Source: Butyrivibrio sp. AC2005 (GTDB taxonomy: Bacteria; Bacillota; Clostridia; Lachnospirales; Lachnospiraceae). From it: 64,000 nucleotides of DNA. Below the pieces are notes generated by a model, which saw only the letters and a list, made by a program, of their open reading frames with translations, was not told the origin of the DNA and ran no database searches. The stretch covers positions 250,191-314,190 of the forward strand of contig NZ_AUJI01000009.1 in NCBI RefSeq assembly GCF_000424145.1, in the 5' to 3' direction. Shown piece after piece: positions 52,944 to 61,367 of the stretch. Made by a program: the position numbers and the translations under genes. The number at the start of each line of letters is the position of its first letter. The stretch's first letter is position 1.

Positions 52944-54458
52944 GTGAAGAAAAAGGCAGTAATCATATTATCAGTTTTTGTGGCAATCTTAGGTGTTTTA
53001 ACTATAGCTTATGTTGTACTCAAACATAATGAGACGCCAAATCGTGTTCTCTATAATGTATATTCTGACATAGCCATTTGGGGCGTTGTTATTTGGCAGA
53101 TTGTTGTTATTGTTTTTGGCATTCTGCTGTGGATAAAGGTATTTAAAGACGTGCCAAGGCCTGCTTTATACATTGGAAGAGGAATGACCTTGATCATATG
53201 TCTGTGCGCACTTATATTTCTTGCGGATAAGTGGCTGAACTTATACCTTGATGATGGTGATTATGTAGTTATGGAAAAAGATGATTACATTCTTATAAAG
53301 CACATTGGCTATAACGATGAAGGAAGTTATTCTATCTGGTCTAAGGATGGCGTTTTTTACAGAAAGTATGGGATAAATATCGGTTATTATGAAGATTCAG
53401 TTGTAGAAGGCATTTTCTATGCTTATGTTAACGGCTTTGAAGATAATTCAGGTATTGACCTGGAAACCCTTGATAATACTGGTGTAGATATATCAGAGGA
53501 ACAGAAAAAAGAATATGAGCTTCTCAATAAGTTTATAGAGATAACAGAGGATACGTATCCTGAGAAATTTCAACGTGGGCTTTATTGGCAGGAAAAAGAC
53601 TGTGCAGACAACAGTATTGGTACCACGCAGGTTCCGATAATTGATGAAAATGGCACCCAGGATATGTCATGGTTCTGCGAAAATATCTGCGACTGGCTGA
53701 AAGAATGCCTTGAAGAAGTTCCGTACGAGGATGCACCATGGCTATATAAAGAGATATCCATTGCAATGCCATCTGTATCAGGATCATTTGATCCATCCCC
53801 TTATATAAGTGGAAAATATGACAGAGATGCTCTTTATGAAGCACTTTACGATTTTGTCGATGGTAAACTGACTTCTGCTGATTATCCTGTAAAAAATCAG
53901 AGCTATGGTATGCTGGAATTTGTAGATAATGGGGGAGATGAGTACCTGCAGAGTATAGAACCTGACTGTACATATACAACCAAGGATGGAATTATCTATG
54001 GAATGCTCCCTGTAGACAGAGCTGCTGGAAGTAACTATTACTGCCTGGTAGCTTATAAGAAAGCCGGCGACAAACCATCAGAAATAAACGAGAATCCTTT
54101 CAATGGAATGGGTGGAGAGGCAAAATGGATTGAGTTTATCAATGATACCAATCTTGGCTTTGCTTGCCTTACATACAGTGGTGGAGACGAGGGTATGCTA
54201 TTTAGGACTGAAGATGGAGGTAAGTCTTTTGTCCAGGTTAATTATCCCTCTGCAAAAGTAAAGCTGTCTGATGGAACAATCTACAATCCATTTGTAATCC
54301 CGGAAAAGGTCTGGGTAGAGGATGGCAATCTATATCTGCTTGCAAGTCAGAGCCCATGGTCAGGGGACTATTACAACGAAGAACTGGATAAACACCCATC
54401 AGGATTATATGTTTCACACGATGACGGTATGAGTTTTGAATATGTTGGGGAACAGTAA
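52944..54458 (+). CDS. Membrane-anchored protein with Asp-box-like repeats
   Basis: 504 residues, GTG start. Three to four hydrophobic helices at 4-24, 38-66 and 77-98; the rest is acidic and likely extracellular. The C-terminal part has two sialidase/BNR-type Asp boxes, RTEDGGKSFVQV and SHDDGMSFEYV, in a probable beta-propeller. No catalytic residues are recognised. Lies between other membrane/surface proteins of unknown role. Confidence 0.6.
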   Translation: MKKKAVIILSVFVAILGVLTIAYVVLKHNETPNRVLYNVYSDIAIWGVVIWQIVVIVFGILLWIKVFKDVPRPALYIGRGMTLIICLCALIFLADKWLNLYLDDGDYVVMEKDDYILIKHIGYNDEGSYSIWSKDGVFYRKYGINIGYYEDSVVEGIFYAYVNGFEDNSGIDLETLDNTGVDISEEQKKEYELLNKFIEITEDTYPEKFQRGLYWQEKDCADNSIGTTQVPIIDENGTQDMSWFCENICDWLKECLEEVPYEDAPWLYKEISIAMPSVSGSFDPSPYISGKYDRDALYEALYDFVDGKLTSADYPVKNQSYGMLEFVDNGGDEYLQSIEPDCTYTTKDGIIYGMLPVDRAAGSNYYCLVAYKKAGDKPSEINENPFNGMGGEAKWIEFINDTNLGFACLTYSGGDEGMLFRTEDGGKSFVQVNYPSAKVKLSDGTIYNPFVIPEKVWVEDGNLYLLASQSPWSGDYYNEELDKHPSGLYVSHDDGMSFEYVGEQ

Positions 54459-54552
54459 AAAGAAATAGTTGATTTCGTTGTTTTGCGAACCAATTAGCTC
54501 GAACTTGCATAAATTGCTAAGGCACCGATTCATTGAGGGGAGTAGGCTGATT

Positions 54553-54855
54553 TTGATAGTAGAAATAATTTTCTCAGATTTCTATAGAACAATTTTGTTA
54601 TGTATATTATCTGTTTGTATTGCATTTATGGCGCGGAATGCTACTAAAAGAAAAAGAGTATTAGCGTTTTTGGGGTACGAGGCAGTTATGCTGATGCCGT
54701 TCATTTGGATATTAGTATTAAGCATAGTTTTTACATACTATGGTGATGGCTCATGGATGTCTCTGGTTCCATGGGAATTAAAATGGATTATATATTTTAC
54801 AGTTATTACGGTATTACAGTTTCTTTCATATCAATTATTGTGGAAAAAAAAGTAA
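54553..54855 (+). CDS. Small membrane protein, possible slippage site at its end
   Basis: 100 residues from TTG 54553, 10 nt after GAGGGGAG. Three membrane helices. It ends after an A8 run (54844-54851). If one A is lost in replication or transcription, the frame continues with KALKALALLISIIIVVAPLYILDFQKL to a stop at 54947-54949, adding a fourth helix and bringing the end to within 4 nt of the next gene. Function unknown. Confidence 0.55.
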   Translation: MIVEIIFSDFYRTILLCILSVCIAFMARNATKRKRVLAFLGYEAVMLMPFIWILVLSIVFTYYGDGSWMSLVPWELKWIIYFTVITVLQFLSYQLLWKKK

Positions 54856-54952
54856 AGCTCTTAAGGCTTTGGCATTGTTGATAAGCATTATTATTGTTGT
54901 GGCTCCATTGTATATACTTGATTTTCAAAAGCTAACTGGTATAAGGTGACTC

Positions 54953-55107
54953 ATGAATATTGAAGATAAAGATATGAGTGAAATTATTGATAGCAATTTT
55001 GATGAGCCTGACAAGAAGAATTGGCTGGTCTGGGTATTTACCATTCTGTGCATTGCTATTGGTGCTGCTGTGCTTATTAAGTTCATTTATACGGGAAGAG
55101 AATTTTG
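54953..55107 (+). pseudogene. Truncated single-helix membrane protein
   Basis: From ATG 54953: acidic N-terminus (MNIEDKDMSEIIDSNFDEPDKKN), one membrane helix (WLVWVFTILCIAIGAAVLIKFIY). After ~50 residues the frame runs antisense into the LysR gene and continues to 55321. The antisense part looks like a chance extension, so the gene seems truncated at the LysR junction near 55107. Confidence 0.5.
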
Positions 55108-55989
55108 CTACGGTTTGTGGAACGATGTTTTGATCTGTGTAAGGAATTTTTCAGCTATGGGAGTAAAAGAAGGATATTTATTCCATATCAGATACAACTC
55201 GGATGTCTGTTTAGGTGAAAGGGGACGAAAAACAAGCCCGCTCTCTTTGGAGCAGTCGATCAGATGCTCAAAGGTTAGCAGGATCCCAAGCCCTTCCTTT
55301 GCAAACATGGAACCGTTATAGGACAGACGGAAAGAGCCCTCAAGATGAAGCTTGTCAAAACTATCCTTTGCCCATTGAGGAATTTCGTTGTTCCAGCTTT
55401 GTTCAGAGCAGAATAATGGCCTACCGATAAGATCCTTTACTCTAACGGACTTCTTCTTGGCGAGAGGGTGATCAGCAGGCATGACAGCTCCCCAGACATC
55501 GGCTTCCGGAAATTTCAAGTAATCGTATTTTGCAGAGTTTGGCTTTTCACATAATACCGCAAAATCAAGCAGGCCTTTATCAAGTTTTTCCGTCACCTGC
55601 TCGGTATCTCCACTGGTGATATGGTAGGTAAAACCGGGATATCGGTTCTTTAACTTGTGGATTTCTTTTGCAAGATGCCGTATCTGAAAGCTTTCTGCCA
55701 ATCCAAAATAGATATCCCCGCCGGTGATATCGTCAAGGGTGATGAATTCCTGTTCTATACGGTCGGCCATGGCGATGAGATCTTCCGCACGGTCGCGAAG
55801 AAGCATCCCCTCATCAGTCAGGGATATGCTAAAGCTGTGGCGTGTGAACAACTTCTTTCCCAGTTCATCTTCGAGTGATTTTAATGTTTTTGAAAGCGTA
55901 GGTTGTGTGACATGAAGCATGTCCGCAGCCTTTGTCATATTCTCTTCCCTTGCGACGGCAAGGAAGTATCGCAGGCTTTTGATCTCCAT
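55108..55989 (-). CDS. LysR family transcriptional regulator
   Basis: 293 residues from ATG 55989 (AAGGAGGTG 5 nt upstream). N-terminal winged HTH (MEIKSLRYFLAVAREENMTKAADMLHVTQPTLSKTLKSLEDELG) and a substrate-binding effector domain (GDIYFGLAESFQI, LLDFAVLCEKP, VMPADHPLA). Divergent from the cluster starting at 56094. Effector unknown. An earlier ATG eight codons upstream has no site. Confidence 0.93.
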   Translation of the reverse strand: MEIKSLRYFLAVAREENMTKAADMLHVTQPTLSKTLKSLEDELGKKLFTRHSFSISLTDEGMLLRDRAEDLIAMADRIEQEFITLDDITGGDIYFGLAESFQIRHLAKEIHKLKNRYPGFTYHITSGDTEQVTEKLDKGLLDFAVLCEKPNSAKYDYLKFPEADVWGAVMPADHPLAKKKSVRVKDLIGRPLFCSEQSWNNEIPQWAKDSFDKLHLEGSFRLSYNGSMFAKEGLGILLTFEHLIDCSKESGLVFRPLSPKQTSELYLIWNKYPSFTPIAEKFLTQIKTSFHKP

Positions 55990-56001
55990 AAGCACCTCCT
56001 T

Positions 56002-56026
56002 GTGATATTCCATTTTGGAATATCAC
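56002..56026. promoter_or_regulatory. LysR operator (perfect dyad)
   Basis: Half-sites GTGATATTCCA and TGGAATATCAC separated by TTT, 25 nt overall. It contains the T-N11-A pattern typical of LysR sites and lies at the predicted LysR transcription start, suggesting autorepression. Confidence 0.75.
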
Positions 56027-56033
56027 GGTATTC

Positions 56034-56062
56034 ATTTTATTCATTAGCGAAGAATTCGTCAA
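56034..56062 (-). promoter_or_regulatory. LysR gene promoter
   Basis: On the minus strand TTGACG (56062-56057), 17-nt spacer, TAAAAT (56039-56034). The start would be near 56027, at the edge of the dyad. Confidence 0.65.
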
Positions 56063-56067
56063 GTAAA

Positions 56068-56073
56068 TATAAT
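56068..56073 (+). promoter_or_regulatory. -10 of the LysR-divergent operon
   Basis: TATAAT 21 nt before the ATG at 56094; the -35 position (56045-56050) is poor, as expected for an activator-dependent promoter. Confidence 0.5.
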
Positions 56074-56093
56074 GAGGATACGAGGTAGGACAG

Positions 56094-56318
56094 ATGGAAG
56101 TAAAAGCCCTGATAGAAAATCTTACAGACAGTGGATGCTCTGCGGAAGGAACAAGAAGAGCAAAAGCACTTTACGAAGCAGGAGATATGGATGGGCTCGT
56201 AAAGTATCTTCGAAAATGTCGATGTGATCTGGTGGAGGAAATGCACGACAGTCAGAGGAAGGTTGATCGGATGGACTATCTGATCAGACAGACACAAAAA
56301 GAAGCGGATAAACAGTGA
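56094..56318 (+). CDS. Small helical protein in the LysR cluster
   Basis: 74 residues, two to three helices (VKALIENLTDSGCSAEGTRRAKALYEAGDMDGLVKYLRKCRCDLVEEMHDSQRKVDRMDYLIRQTQ in outline), no membrane segment. Such proteins commonly precede a hydrolase gene in Clostridial LysR clusters. AGGTAGGA upstream. Role unknown. Confidence 0.75.
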   Translation: MEVKALIENLTDSGCSAEGTRRAKALYEAGDMDGLVKYLRKCRCDLVEEMHDSQRKVDRMDYLIRQTQKEADKQ

Positions 56319-56340
56319 TAAGAGAACGGAGGATGCAATC

Positions 56341-57342
56341 ATGATCAAAAAGGAAGAACTGAAACTGGTAACTGAATGGGACAAAACATTCCCTATGAGC
56401 GATAAGGTAGACCACAGCAAGGTGACCTTTGTGAACCGATATGGGATAACACTTGCGGCAGATCTGTATGTACCCAAAGATAAAGAGGGCAGACTTCCCG
56501 CAATCGCAGTATGCGGTCCCTTTGGTGCAGTTAAGGAGCAGTGCAGTGGATTGTATGCGCAGACCATGGCAGAGAGAGGCTTTCTGACAATAGCGTTTGA
56601 TCCTTCTTTTACCGGAGAAAGTGGCGGGAATGTAAGATATATGGCTTCCCCGGATATCAATACTGAGGATTTCATGGCGGCGGTTGACTTTCTTTCCCTG
56701 AATGACAGAGTTGATCCTGACAGGATAGGGATCATAGGTATCTGCGGCTGGGGCGGAATGGCGATCAATACGGCGGCACTTGATACGAGAATAAAGGCAA
56801 CCGTGGCATCCACCATGTATGATATGACCAGGGTGAACGCAAAAGGTTACTTTGACAGTGAGGACAGTGAAGAGGCACGTTATGAGAAGAAGAAAGCTAT
56901 GTGTGATCAGAGGTTGGAGGATTTAAAATCGGGTGATTATAAGCTTGGCGGTGGAGTTGTCGATCCGTTGCCTTCGGATGCACCTTTCTTTGTTAAGGAT
57001 TACCATAGCTATTACAAGACCGATCGTGGATATCATGCAAGAAGTCTTAACTCTAATGGTGGTTGGAATGTGACCGGATGTGAGTCTTTCATAAACCAGC
57101 CCATCCTGAAATATTCAAACGAGATCAGAAGTGCCGTATTACTTGTTCATGGAGAAAAGGCGCACTCATGTTATTTCTCAAAGGATGCTTATGCAGATAT
57201 GATTAAAGACAGCAAGTATGCTGATAATAAAGAACTTATGATAATCCCTGATGCGGTGCATACAGATCTATATGATGGCGGAGATAAGGATTATATTCCT
57301 TTTAACAAGTTGGAGAGCTTCTTTAAGGAGAATCTGAAGTAA
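56341..57342 (+). CDS. Alpha/beta hydrolase with GxCxG nucleophile elbow
   Basis: 333 residues of alpha/beta hydrolase fold. The nucleophile motif is GICGWGG, with Cys where most esterases have Ser, as in dienelactone hydrolases. Later [10 protein letters not shown] (near 265) and [12 protein letters not shown] (near 305) fit the acid and His sites. Probably cytosolic: no signal peptide. It overlaps the acetyltransferase start by one base. Substrate unknown. Confidence 0.85.
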   Translation: MIKKEELKLVTEWDKTFPMSDKVDHSKVTFVNRYGITLAADLYVPKDKEGRLPAIAVCGPFGAVKEQCSGLYAQTMAERGFLTIAFDPSFTGESGGNVRYMASPDINTEDFMAAVDFLSLNDRVDPDRIGIIGICGWGGMAINTAALDTRIKATVASTMYDMTRVNAKGYFDSEDSEEARYEKKKAMCDQRLEDLKSGDYKLGGGVVDPLPSDAPFFVKDYHSYYKTDRGYHARSLNSNGGWNVTGCESFINQPILKYSNEIRSAVLLVHGEKAHSCYFSKDAYADMIKDSKYADNKELMIIPDAVHTDLYDGGDKDYIPFNKLESFFKENLK

Positions 57343-57932
57343 TGATAACGGTTGAAGAAATACTGGAATATCTTAATTCGAACAGAATAGAGGATATGAC
57401 AGAGGAAGTGCATGAATGTTCCATGAGACAGAGCCAGGCTGCCATAAAGCAGACCATGGAATTAAATACCAAGTACCATACGCCAGAGGAAATCGTCAAT
57501 ATCATGACTGAACTGACAGGTGAGGAAGTGGATGAAAGCTTCAGATTGTTCCCACCTTTTTATACGGATTTTGGAAGAAACATTCACATCGGGAAAAATG
57601 TATTCATCAATTCCGGATGTAACTTCCAGGATCAGGGTGGTATCTATATTGGTGATAATACCTTGATAGGTCACAGAGTTGTCCTTGCCACTTTGGATCA
57701 TGATTTGAATCCTTATGACAGGCACCTTCTGTGTGCACCGATACATATAGGAAAAAGAGTTTGGATTGGAGCAGGAGCGATAATTACAAGAGGTGTGACA
57801 ATTGGTGATGGAGCTGTAATTGCAGCCGGAGCTGTTGTAACAAAAGACGTTGAGGAAAACACAATTGTAGGAGGTGTTCCTGCAAAATTTATCAAGAAGA
57901 TAGAGAATGTTGAACCGATAGAAAAGAAATAG
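57342..57932 (+). CDS. Maltose/galactoside O-acetyltransferase-like protein
   Basis: 196 residues: Mac domain at the N-terminus and left-handed beta-helix with hexapeptide repeats, [30 protein letters not shown], catalytic His in [42 protein letters not shown]. Acetyl-CoA-dependent O-acetyltransferase of the Maa/NodL/LacA group. TAATG overlap with the hydrolase gene. Confidence 0.9.
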   Translation: MITVEEILEYLNSNRIEDMTEEVHECSMRQSQAAIKQTMELNTKYHTPEEIVNIMTELTGEEVDESFRLFPPFYTDFGRNIHIGKNVFINSGCNFQDQGGIYIGDNTLIGHRVVLATLDHDLNPYDRHLLCAPIHIGKRVWIGAGAIITRGVTIGDGAVIAAGAVVTKDVEENTIVGGVPAKFIKKIENVEPIEKK

Positions 57933-57945
57933 AGGATGGGATGAT

Positions 57946-58488
57946 ATGAGTAAAGTGTTAGTGATTTCTACAAGTCTTCGTGCAAAGAGTAATTCCGACA
58001 TACTTACGGAAAAGCTTATAGAGGGAGCAAAAGCTTCAGGTCATGATGTGGAATATATAGGCCTAAAAGGGAAAAATATCGGTTTCTGTATAGGTTGTCT
58101 TGCCTGTCAGAATACCCAGCAATGTGTCATTAAGGATGATGCTGCTGAGATTGCAGAAAAAGTAAAGAATGCAGATACCCTTGTATTTGCAACTCCAATT
58201 TATTACTACGAGATGAGCGGTCAGATGAAGACTCTTTTGGACAGACTCAATCCACTGTATCCTTCAGACTATAAGTTCAGGAATGTATATATGCTCTCTG
58301 TTGCGGCTGAGGATGAAGAGTTTGTGCCTAAAAAAGCTGAAAGCGGACTTCAGGGATGGGTTGACTGCTTTGAAAAGGCTCAGTTTTCAGGCTCCTTATT
58401 CTGCGGAGGAATAGGTGATATGGGCGAAGCTTCAGGTAAAAAAGAGGAATTAAGTGAAGCCTATGAGTTTGGAAAAACATTAAAATAA
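57946..58488 (+). CDS. Flavodoxin-family NAD(P)H reductase
   Basis: 180 residues. VLVISTSLRAKSNSDILTEKLIEGA (FMN phosphate loop), GKNIGFCIGCLACQNTQQCVIKDD (Cys-rich strand like iron-sulfur flavoproteins, CxxCxxC-type spacing), FATPIYYYEMSGQMKTLLDRLNPLY. Most likely an FMN-dependent oxidoreductase. Same operon as the hydrolase and acetyltransferase. Confidence 0.88.
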   Translation: MSKVLVISTSLRAKSNSDILTEKLIEGAKASGHDVEYIGLKGKNIGFCIGCLACQNTQQCVIKDDAAEIAEKVKNADTLVFATPIYYYEMSGQMKTLLDRLNPLYPSDYKFRNVYMLSVAAEDEEFVPKKAESGLQGWVDCFEKAQFSGSLFCGGIGDMGEASGKKEELSEAYEFGKTLK

Positions 58489-58500
58489 AGGAAGTTTGCG

Positions 58501-59106
58501 ATGAAAACGAAATTGATTATGATGACACTCTGTGTGTTCATGATGCTTTGTACCAGCGCATGCTCAGGTGATACTAAGACACCATATGAAAACTATGATT
58601 CGAGCGCTGCAATTTCTGAATCAGAAGATATAGAAGCAGAAAGTACAGAGGAAATCGTTTTATCAGAAGACGTAGAAACATATCACACAGAAGAAACTGA
58701 TAATCAAGCTGTTGAGAGTGACACTTCTTCTGATGATACGGGTATTGGAGAAAAAACTATGATAATGAAAATTGGTGATATTAAAGTAAATGTAGATTGG
58801 GAAAATAATCAGGCAGTAGACGCACTGCGAAATATGGCTGAAAAAGGCGATGTCATAATTCAGATGTCAATGTATGGCGGATTTGAGCAGGTGGGATCTA
58901 TAGGTCAGAGTCTTCCAAGAAATGACAAACAGACGACAGCATCATCAGGGGATATAGTTCTTTACTCAGGGAATCAAATGGTTGTGTTCTATGGGTCTAA
59001 TAGCTGGTCATACACACGGTTAGGTCACATATCTGATAAGGATGAGGCTGGCATGACTGAGTTGCTTTCAAATGGCGATGTTACAATAACTATTAGCATG
59101 GGATAG
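58501..59106 (+). CDS. Cyclophilin-like lipoprotein
   Basis: 201 residues. Signal peptide (MKTKLIMMTLCVFMMLCTSAC) with a lipobox ending TSAC, then an acidic Ser/Glu-rich linker (25-80), then a cyclophilin-like domain (about 90-200; MKIGDIKVNVDWENNQAVDAL, YGGFEQVGSIGQSLPRND, SSGDIVLYSGNQMVVFYGSNSWSYTRLGHI). This small beta-barrel (DUF/cyclophilin_like) often stands with flavodoxin genes. Anchored outside the membrane; no isomerase motif is apparent. Confidence 0.85.
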   Translation: MKTKLIMMTLCVFMMLCTSACSGDTKTPYENYDSSAAISESEDIEAESTEEIVLSEDVETYHTEETDNQAVESDTSSDDTGIGEKTMIMKIGDIKVNVDWENNQAVDALRNMAEKGDVIIQMSMYGGFEQVGSIGQSLPRNDKQTTASSGDIVLYSGNQMVVFYGSNSWSYTRLGHISDKDEAGMTELLSNGDVTITISMG

Positions 59107-59194
59107 GGATTATTAAAGTAGAAATATATTGGTACAAAAACGGTGGCTATAAGTCGAAAGATTAATAGTCACTATTTTTTTAAAAAATTATTTT

Positions 59195-59233
59195 GATGTA
59201 ACTATTGACATTACATCTTGGGAGTGATATATT
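59195..59233 (+). promoter_or_regulatory. Rrf2 promoter with dyad operator
   Basis: TTGACA (59205-59210), 17-nt spacer, TATATT (59228-59233). GATGTAA (59195-59201) and TTACATC (59211-59217) form an inverted repeat with a 9-nt centre over the -35; a further GTTACATCAA occurs near 59259. Fits autorepression by the Rrf2 protein below. Confidence 0.65.
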
Positions 59234-59330
59234 CGCACTATAAGATGAAACCACGGCGGTTACATCAATGGACTTTTTAACATTCGAGGATAATTACCTC
59301 GCAGGGCAGAGCCCGGAAAGGAAAATAATC

Positions 59331-59420
59331 ATGACAAATAAGGAAAAAGCATTAGCACTCATCGGAACATTCACATCAGGAGACACAGCAAAGGCAAAGG
59401 AACTTTTTGGGATAGTATGA
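59331..59420 (+). pseudogene. Remnant of a SnoaL-like gene, possibly serving as a leader peptide
   Basis: 29 codons: MTNKEKALALIGTFTSGDTAKAKELFGIV. The beginning matches the N-terminus of SnoaL-like (NTF2-fold) proteins, which are ~130 residues. It has GGAAAGGAA upstream, so it may be translated; its TGA overlaps an ATG at 59417 in the Rrf2 frame. Confidence 0.45.
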
Positions 59421-59446
59421 AACGGATCGGAAATGGAGACATAATA

Positions 59447-59887
59447 ATGCAGATTTCAAGCAGATTTACAGTGGCATTACATATCTTTGCCTGTGTTGAT
59501 ACATTCAAGGATGAATATAAGGTGACCAGTGACTTTCTGGCATCGAGTATCAATACTAATCCCGTCATAATCAGAAAGATACTCACGCAGCTAAAGAGTG
59601 CCGGACTGATCAACGTAGCCCGTGGAACCGGCGGGATCGAACTTACAAGAGATTTATCGGAGATTACCTTCTTTGACGTATACGAAGCGATCGAACCTGT
59701 GGAGGACGGTGATCTGTTCCGATTCCATGAAGCACCAAATCCGGAATGCCCGGTTGGTAGGAACATTCATACGCTGCTGGATGATAAGCTTAAGAGCATT
59801 CAGGATGCGATGGAGACAGAAATGAAGAAGTACACGCTTATGGACATCCGAACAGGAATGCAGGAACTTCTGGCGAAGGAAGCTTAA
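59447..59887 (+). CDS. Rrf2 family transcriptional regulator
   Basis: 146 residues from ATG 59447 (GGAGA 7 nt upstream). Winged HTH with QISSRFTVALHIFACVDTF, ASSINTNPVIIRKILTQLKSAGLI and ARGTGGIELTRDLSEITFFDVYEAI. Only two Cys are present (HIFACVD, PECPVG), so the three-Cys Fe-S site of IscR/NsrR is missing, as in the YwnA-like branch; thiol-based sensing is more likely. Followed at once by a strong terminator. Confidence 0.9.
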   Translation: MQISSRFTVALHIFACVDTFKDEYKVTSDFLASSINTNPVIIRKILTQLKSAGLINVARGTGGIELTRDLSEITFFDVYEAIEPVEDGDLFRFHEAPNPECPVGRNIHTLLDDKLKSIQDAMETEMKKYTLMDIRTGMQELLAKEA

Positions 59888-59892
59888 GAGAT

Positions 59893-59924
59893 TGGACTCC
59901 GGTAAACAGCCGGAGTCCATTTTT
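59893..59924 (+). terminator. Terminator between rrf2 and the PNPOx-ferredoxin gene
   Basis: TGGACTCCGG pairs perfectly with CCGGAGTCCA across a 7-nt loop and is followed by TTTTT. Only 13 nt remain before the next ATG, so no promoter fits between. Confidence 0.9.
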
Positions 59925-59937
59925 AAAGGAGCCTCAA

Positions 59938-60558
59938 ATGGAGACCAAAGACTATCTGAATTATATTGTACATGAAATACACAGGACGATCGTAGCAACG
60001 GTTGATGATGAAGGTCTGCCTGTTACGGCGGCAATCGATATGATGGACTGCGATGATGTCAGCCTGTACTTCCTTACCGCAAAAGGAAAGGGGTTTTATG
60101 ACAGACTGAAAAAAAGAGGATTCCTTGCTTTTACAGCCATGAAGGGCGAAGATACAATGTCAAGCATCGCAGTATCCATCAGAGGCAAGGTTCGTGAACT
60201 TGGCTACGACAGGATACCGGAACTGTTTGAGAAGAATCCTTATATGCATCAGATCTATCCGACGGAAGAATCTATGAAGGCACTTACGGTATTTCAGATA
60301 TTTGAAGGAAACGGTGAGTGGTTTGATCTTTCAAAGAAGCCGATAGAGAGAGCTTCATTTACATTTGGTGGGTCAGAAAAGAAAACAGAAGGATATTATA
60401 TTACGGACAGTTGTATCGGCTGTGGAAACTGCGTGTCGGTTTGTCCACAGAATTGCATCAGGAAGGACAAAGTTCCATTTCGGATTGAGCTGGATCATTG
60501 TCTGCACTGCGGTAATTGTATGAATGCCTGTTCGGTCGGAGCAGTGGTCAGGAGATGA
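59938..60558 (+). CDS. Pyridoxamine-phosphate-oxidase-like flavoprotein fused to a 2[4Fe-4S] ferredoxin
   Basis: 206 residues. Residues 1-135 form a split-barrel FMN-binding domain (ATVDDEGLPVTAAIDMMDCDDVSLYFLTAKGK, SIAVSIRGKVRE). Residues ~150-206 have two cluster motifs, CIGCGNCVSVCPQNC and CLHCGNCMNACSVGA. A soluble electron-transfer flavoprotein. It stands 5 nt before the macrodomain gene. Confidence 0.9.
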   Translation: METKDYLNYIVHEIHRTIVATVDDEGLPVTAAIDMMDCDDVSLYFLTAKGKGFYDRLKKRGFLAFTAMKGEDTMSSIAVSIRGKVRELGYDRIPELFEKNPYMHQIYPTEESMKALTVFQIFEGNGEWFDLSKKPIERASFTFGGSEKKTEGYYITDSCIGCGNCVSVCPQNCIRKDKVPFRIELDHCLHCGNCMNACSVGAVVRR

Positions 60559-60563
60559 AGGCT

Positions 60564-61367
60564 ATGTCAAAGAATACTACACAGGAAGAACGTCTTGATT
60601 ATCTTGTAGAAGGATTCAAGGCAGATTCTGATGAATATAAGGAATTACAGACTCCAAATAGTACGGAAGATAAAAGACGAATCTTAAGGTCGCTTATGAA
60701 CATCCGTATGCCGAAAGAATTGTCCTCTGAAGTAATGAAAGTACAGGATGAATATTTATTAGAAAGAGCAGTCGAAAAGGGGATTGTGAATCTGCCGGAC
60801 ATCCCAGTGATCAGGGATGGTCTATCTATATGGCAGGGGGATATCACAAGACTTTCGGTGGATGCCATAGTAAATGCGGCTAATTCGCAGATGCTGGGCT
60901 GTTTTGTTCCGATGCACACCTGTATAGATAACTGCATCCATACTTTTGCAGGAGTGCAATTAAGAGCTGAGTGCTACAGGCAGATGAATGAACTTCGAAT
61001 CAGATATGGAAGAGACTATGAACAGCCGACCGCCGTTCCAATGCTTACTGAAGCTTATAATCTTCCAGCAAAGAAAGTAATTCATATAGTAGGACCAATT
61101 GTTCAGTACAAACTTACTCCTGAATTGGAAAAGGATTTGGAGAATTGCTATAGAAACACTTTGGATATGTGTGCTGAAAATAGCTTGAAGAGCGTTGCTT
61201 TTTGCTGTATTTCAACAGGAGTATTTCATTTTCCTAACAAAAAAGCAGCTGAGATTGCCGTTGAGACTGTATCAGAATGGCTCAGTGATAATCCTGGTAA
61301 GGTAGAAAGGGTGATATTCAATGTTTTCAAAGATGAAGATAAGGCCATTTATGAAAAACTTATATGA
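60564..61367 (+). CDS. Zinc-dependent macrodomain ADP-ribosyl hydrolase
   Basis: 267 residues. After an N-terminal helical region come GDITRLSVDAIVNAANSQMLGCFVPMHTCIDNCIHTFAGVQLR and, later, CISTGVFHFPNKKAAEIAVETV: the ADP-ribose loops, with Cys/His residues of the zinc site as found in macrodomains linked to SirTM. It removes ADP-ribose from protein. GGAG is 9 nt from ATG 60564; ATG 60555 is too close. It overlaps the sirtuin gene. Confidence 0.9.
   Translation: MSKNTTQEERLDYLVEGFKADSDEYKELQTPNSTEDKRRILRSLMNIRMPKELSSEVMKVQDEYLLERAVEKGIVNLPDIPVIRDGLSIWQGDITRLSVDAIVNAANSQMLGCFVPMHTCIDNCIHTFAGVQLRAECYRQMNELRIRYGRDYEQPTAVPMLTEAYNLPAKKVIHIVGPIVQYKLTPELEKDLENCYRNTLDMCAENSLKSVAFCCISTGVFHFPNKKAAEIAVETVSEWLSDNPGKVERVIFNVFKDEDKAIYEKLI

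Noticed and set aside
55108..55321. Extension of the 54953 gene through the LysR 3' end
   Set aside because: The region is convincingly coding for LysR on the other strand; the plus-strand frame has no membrane or domain logic there.
56037..56816. 259-codon ORF antisense to the alpha/beta hydrolase
   Set aside because: Overlaps the small helical protein and the hydrolase, both well supported; no site.
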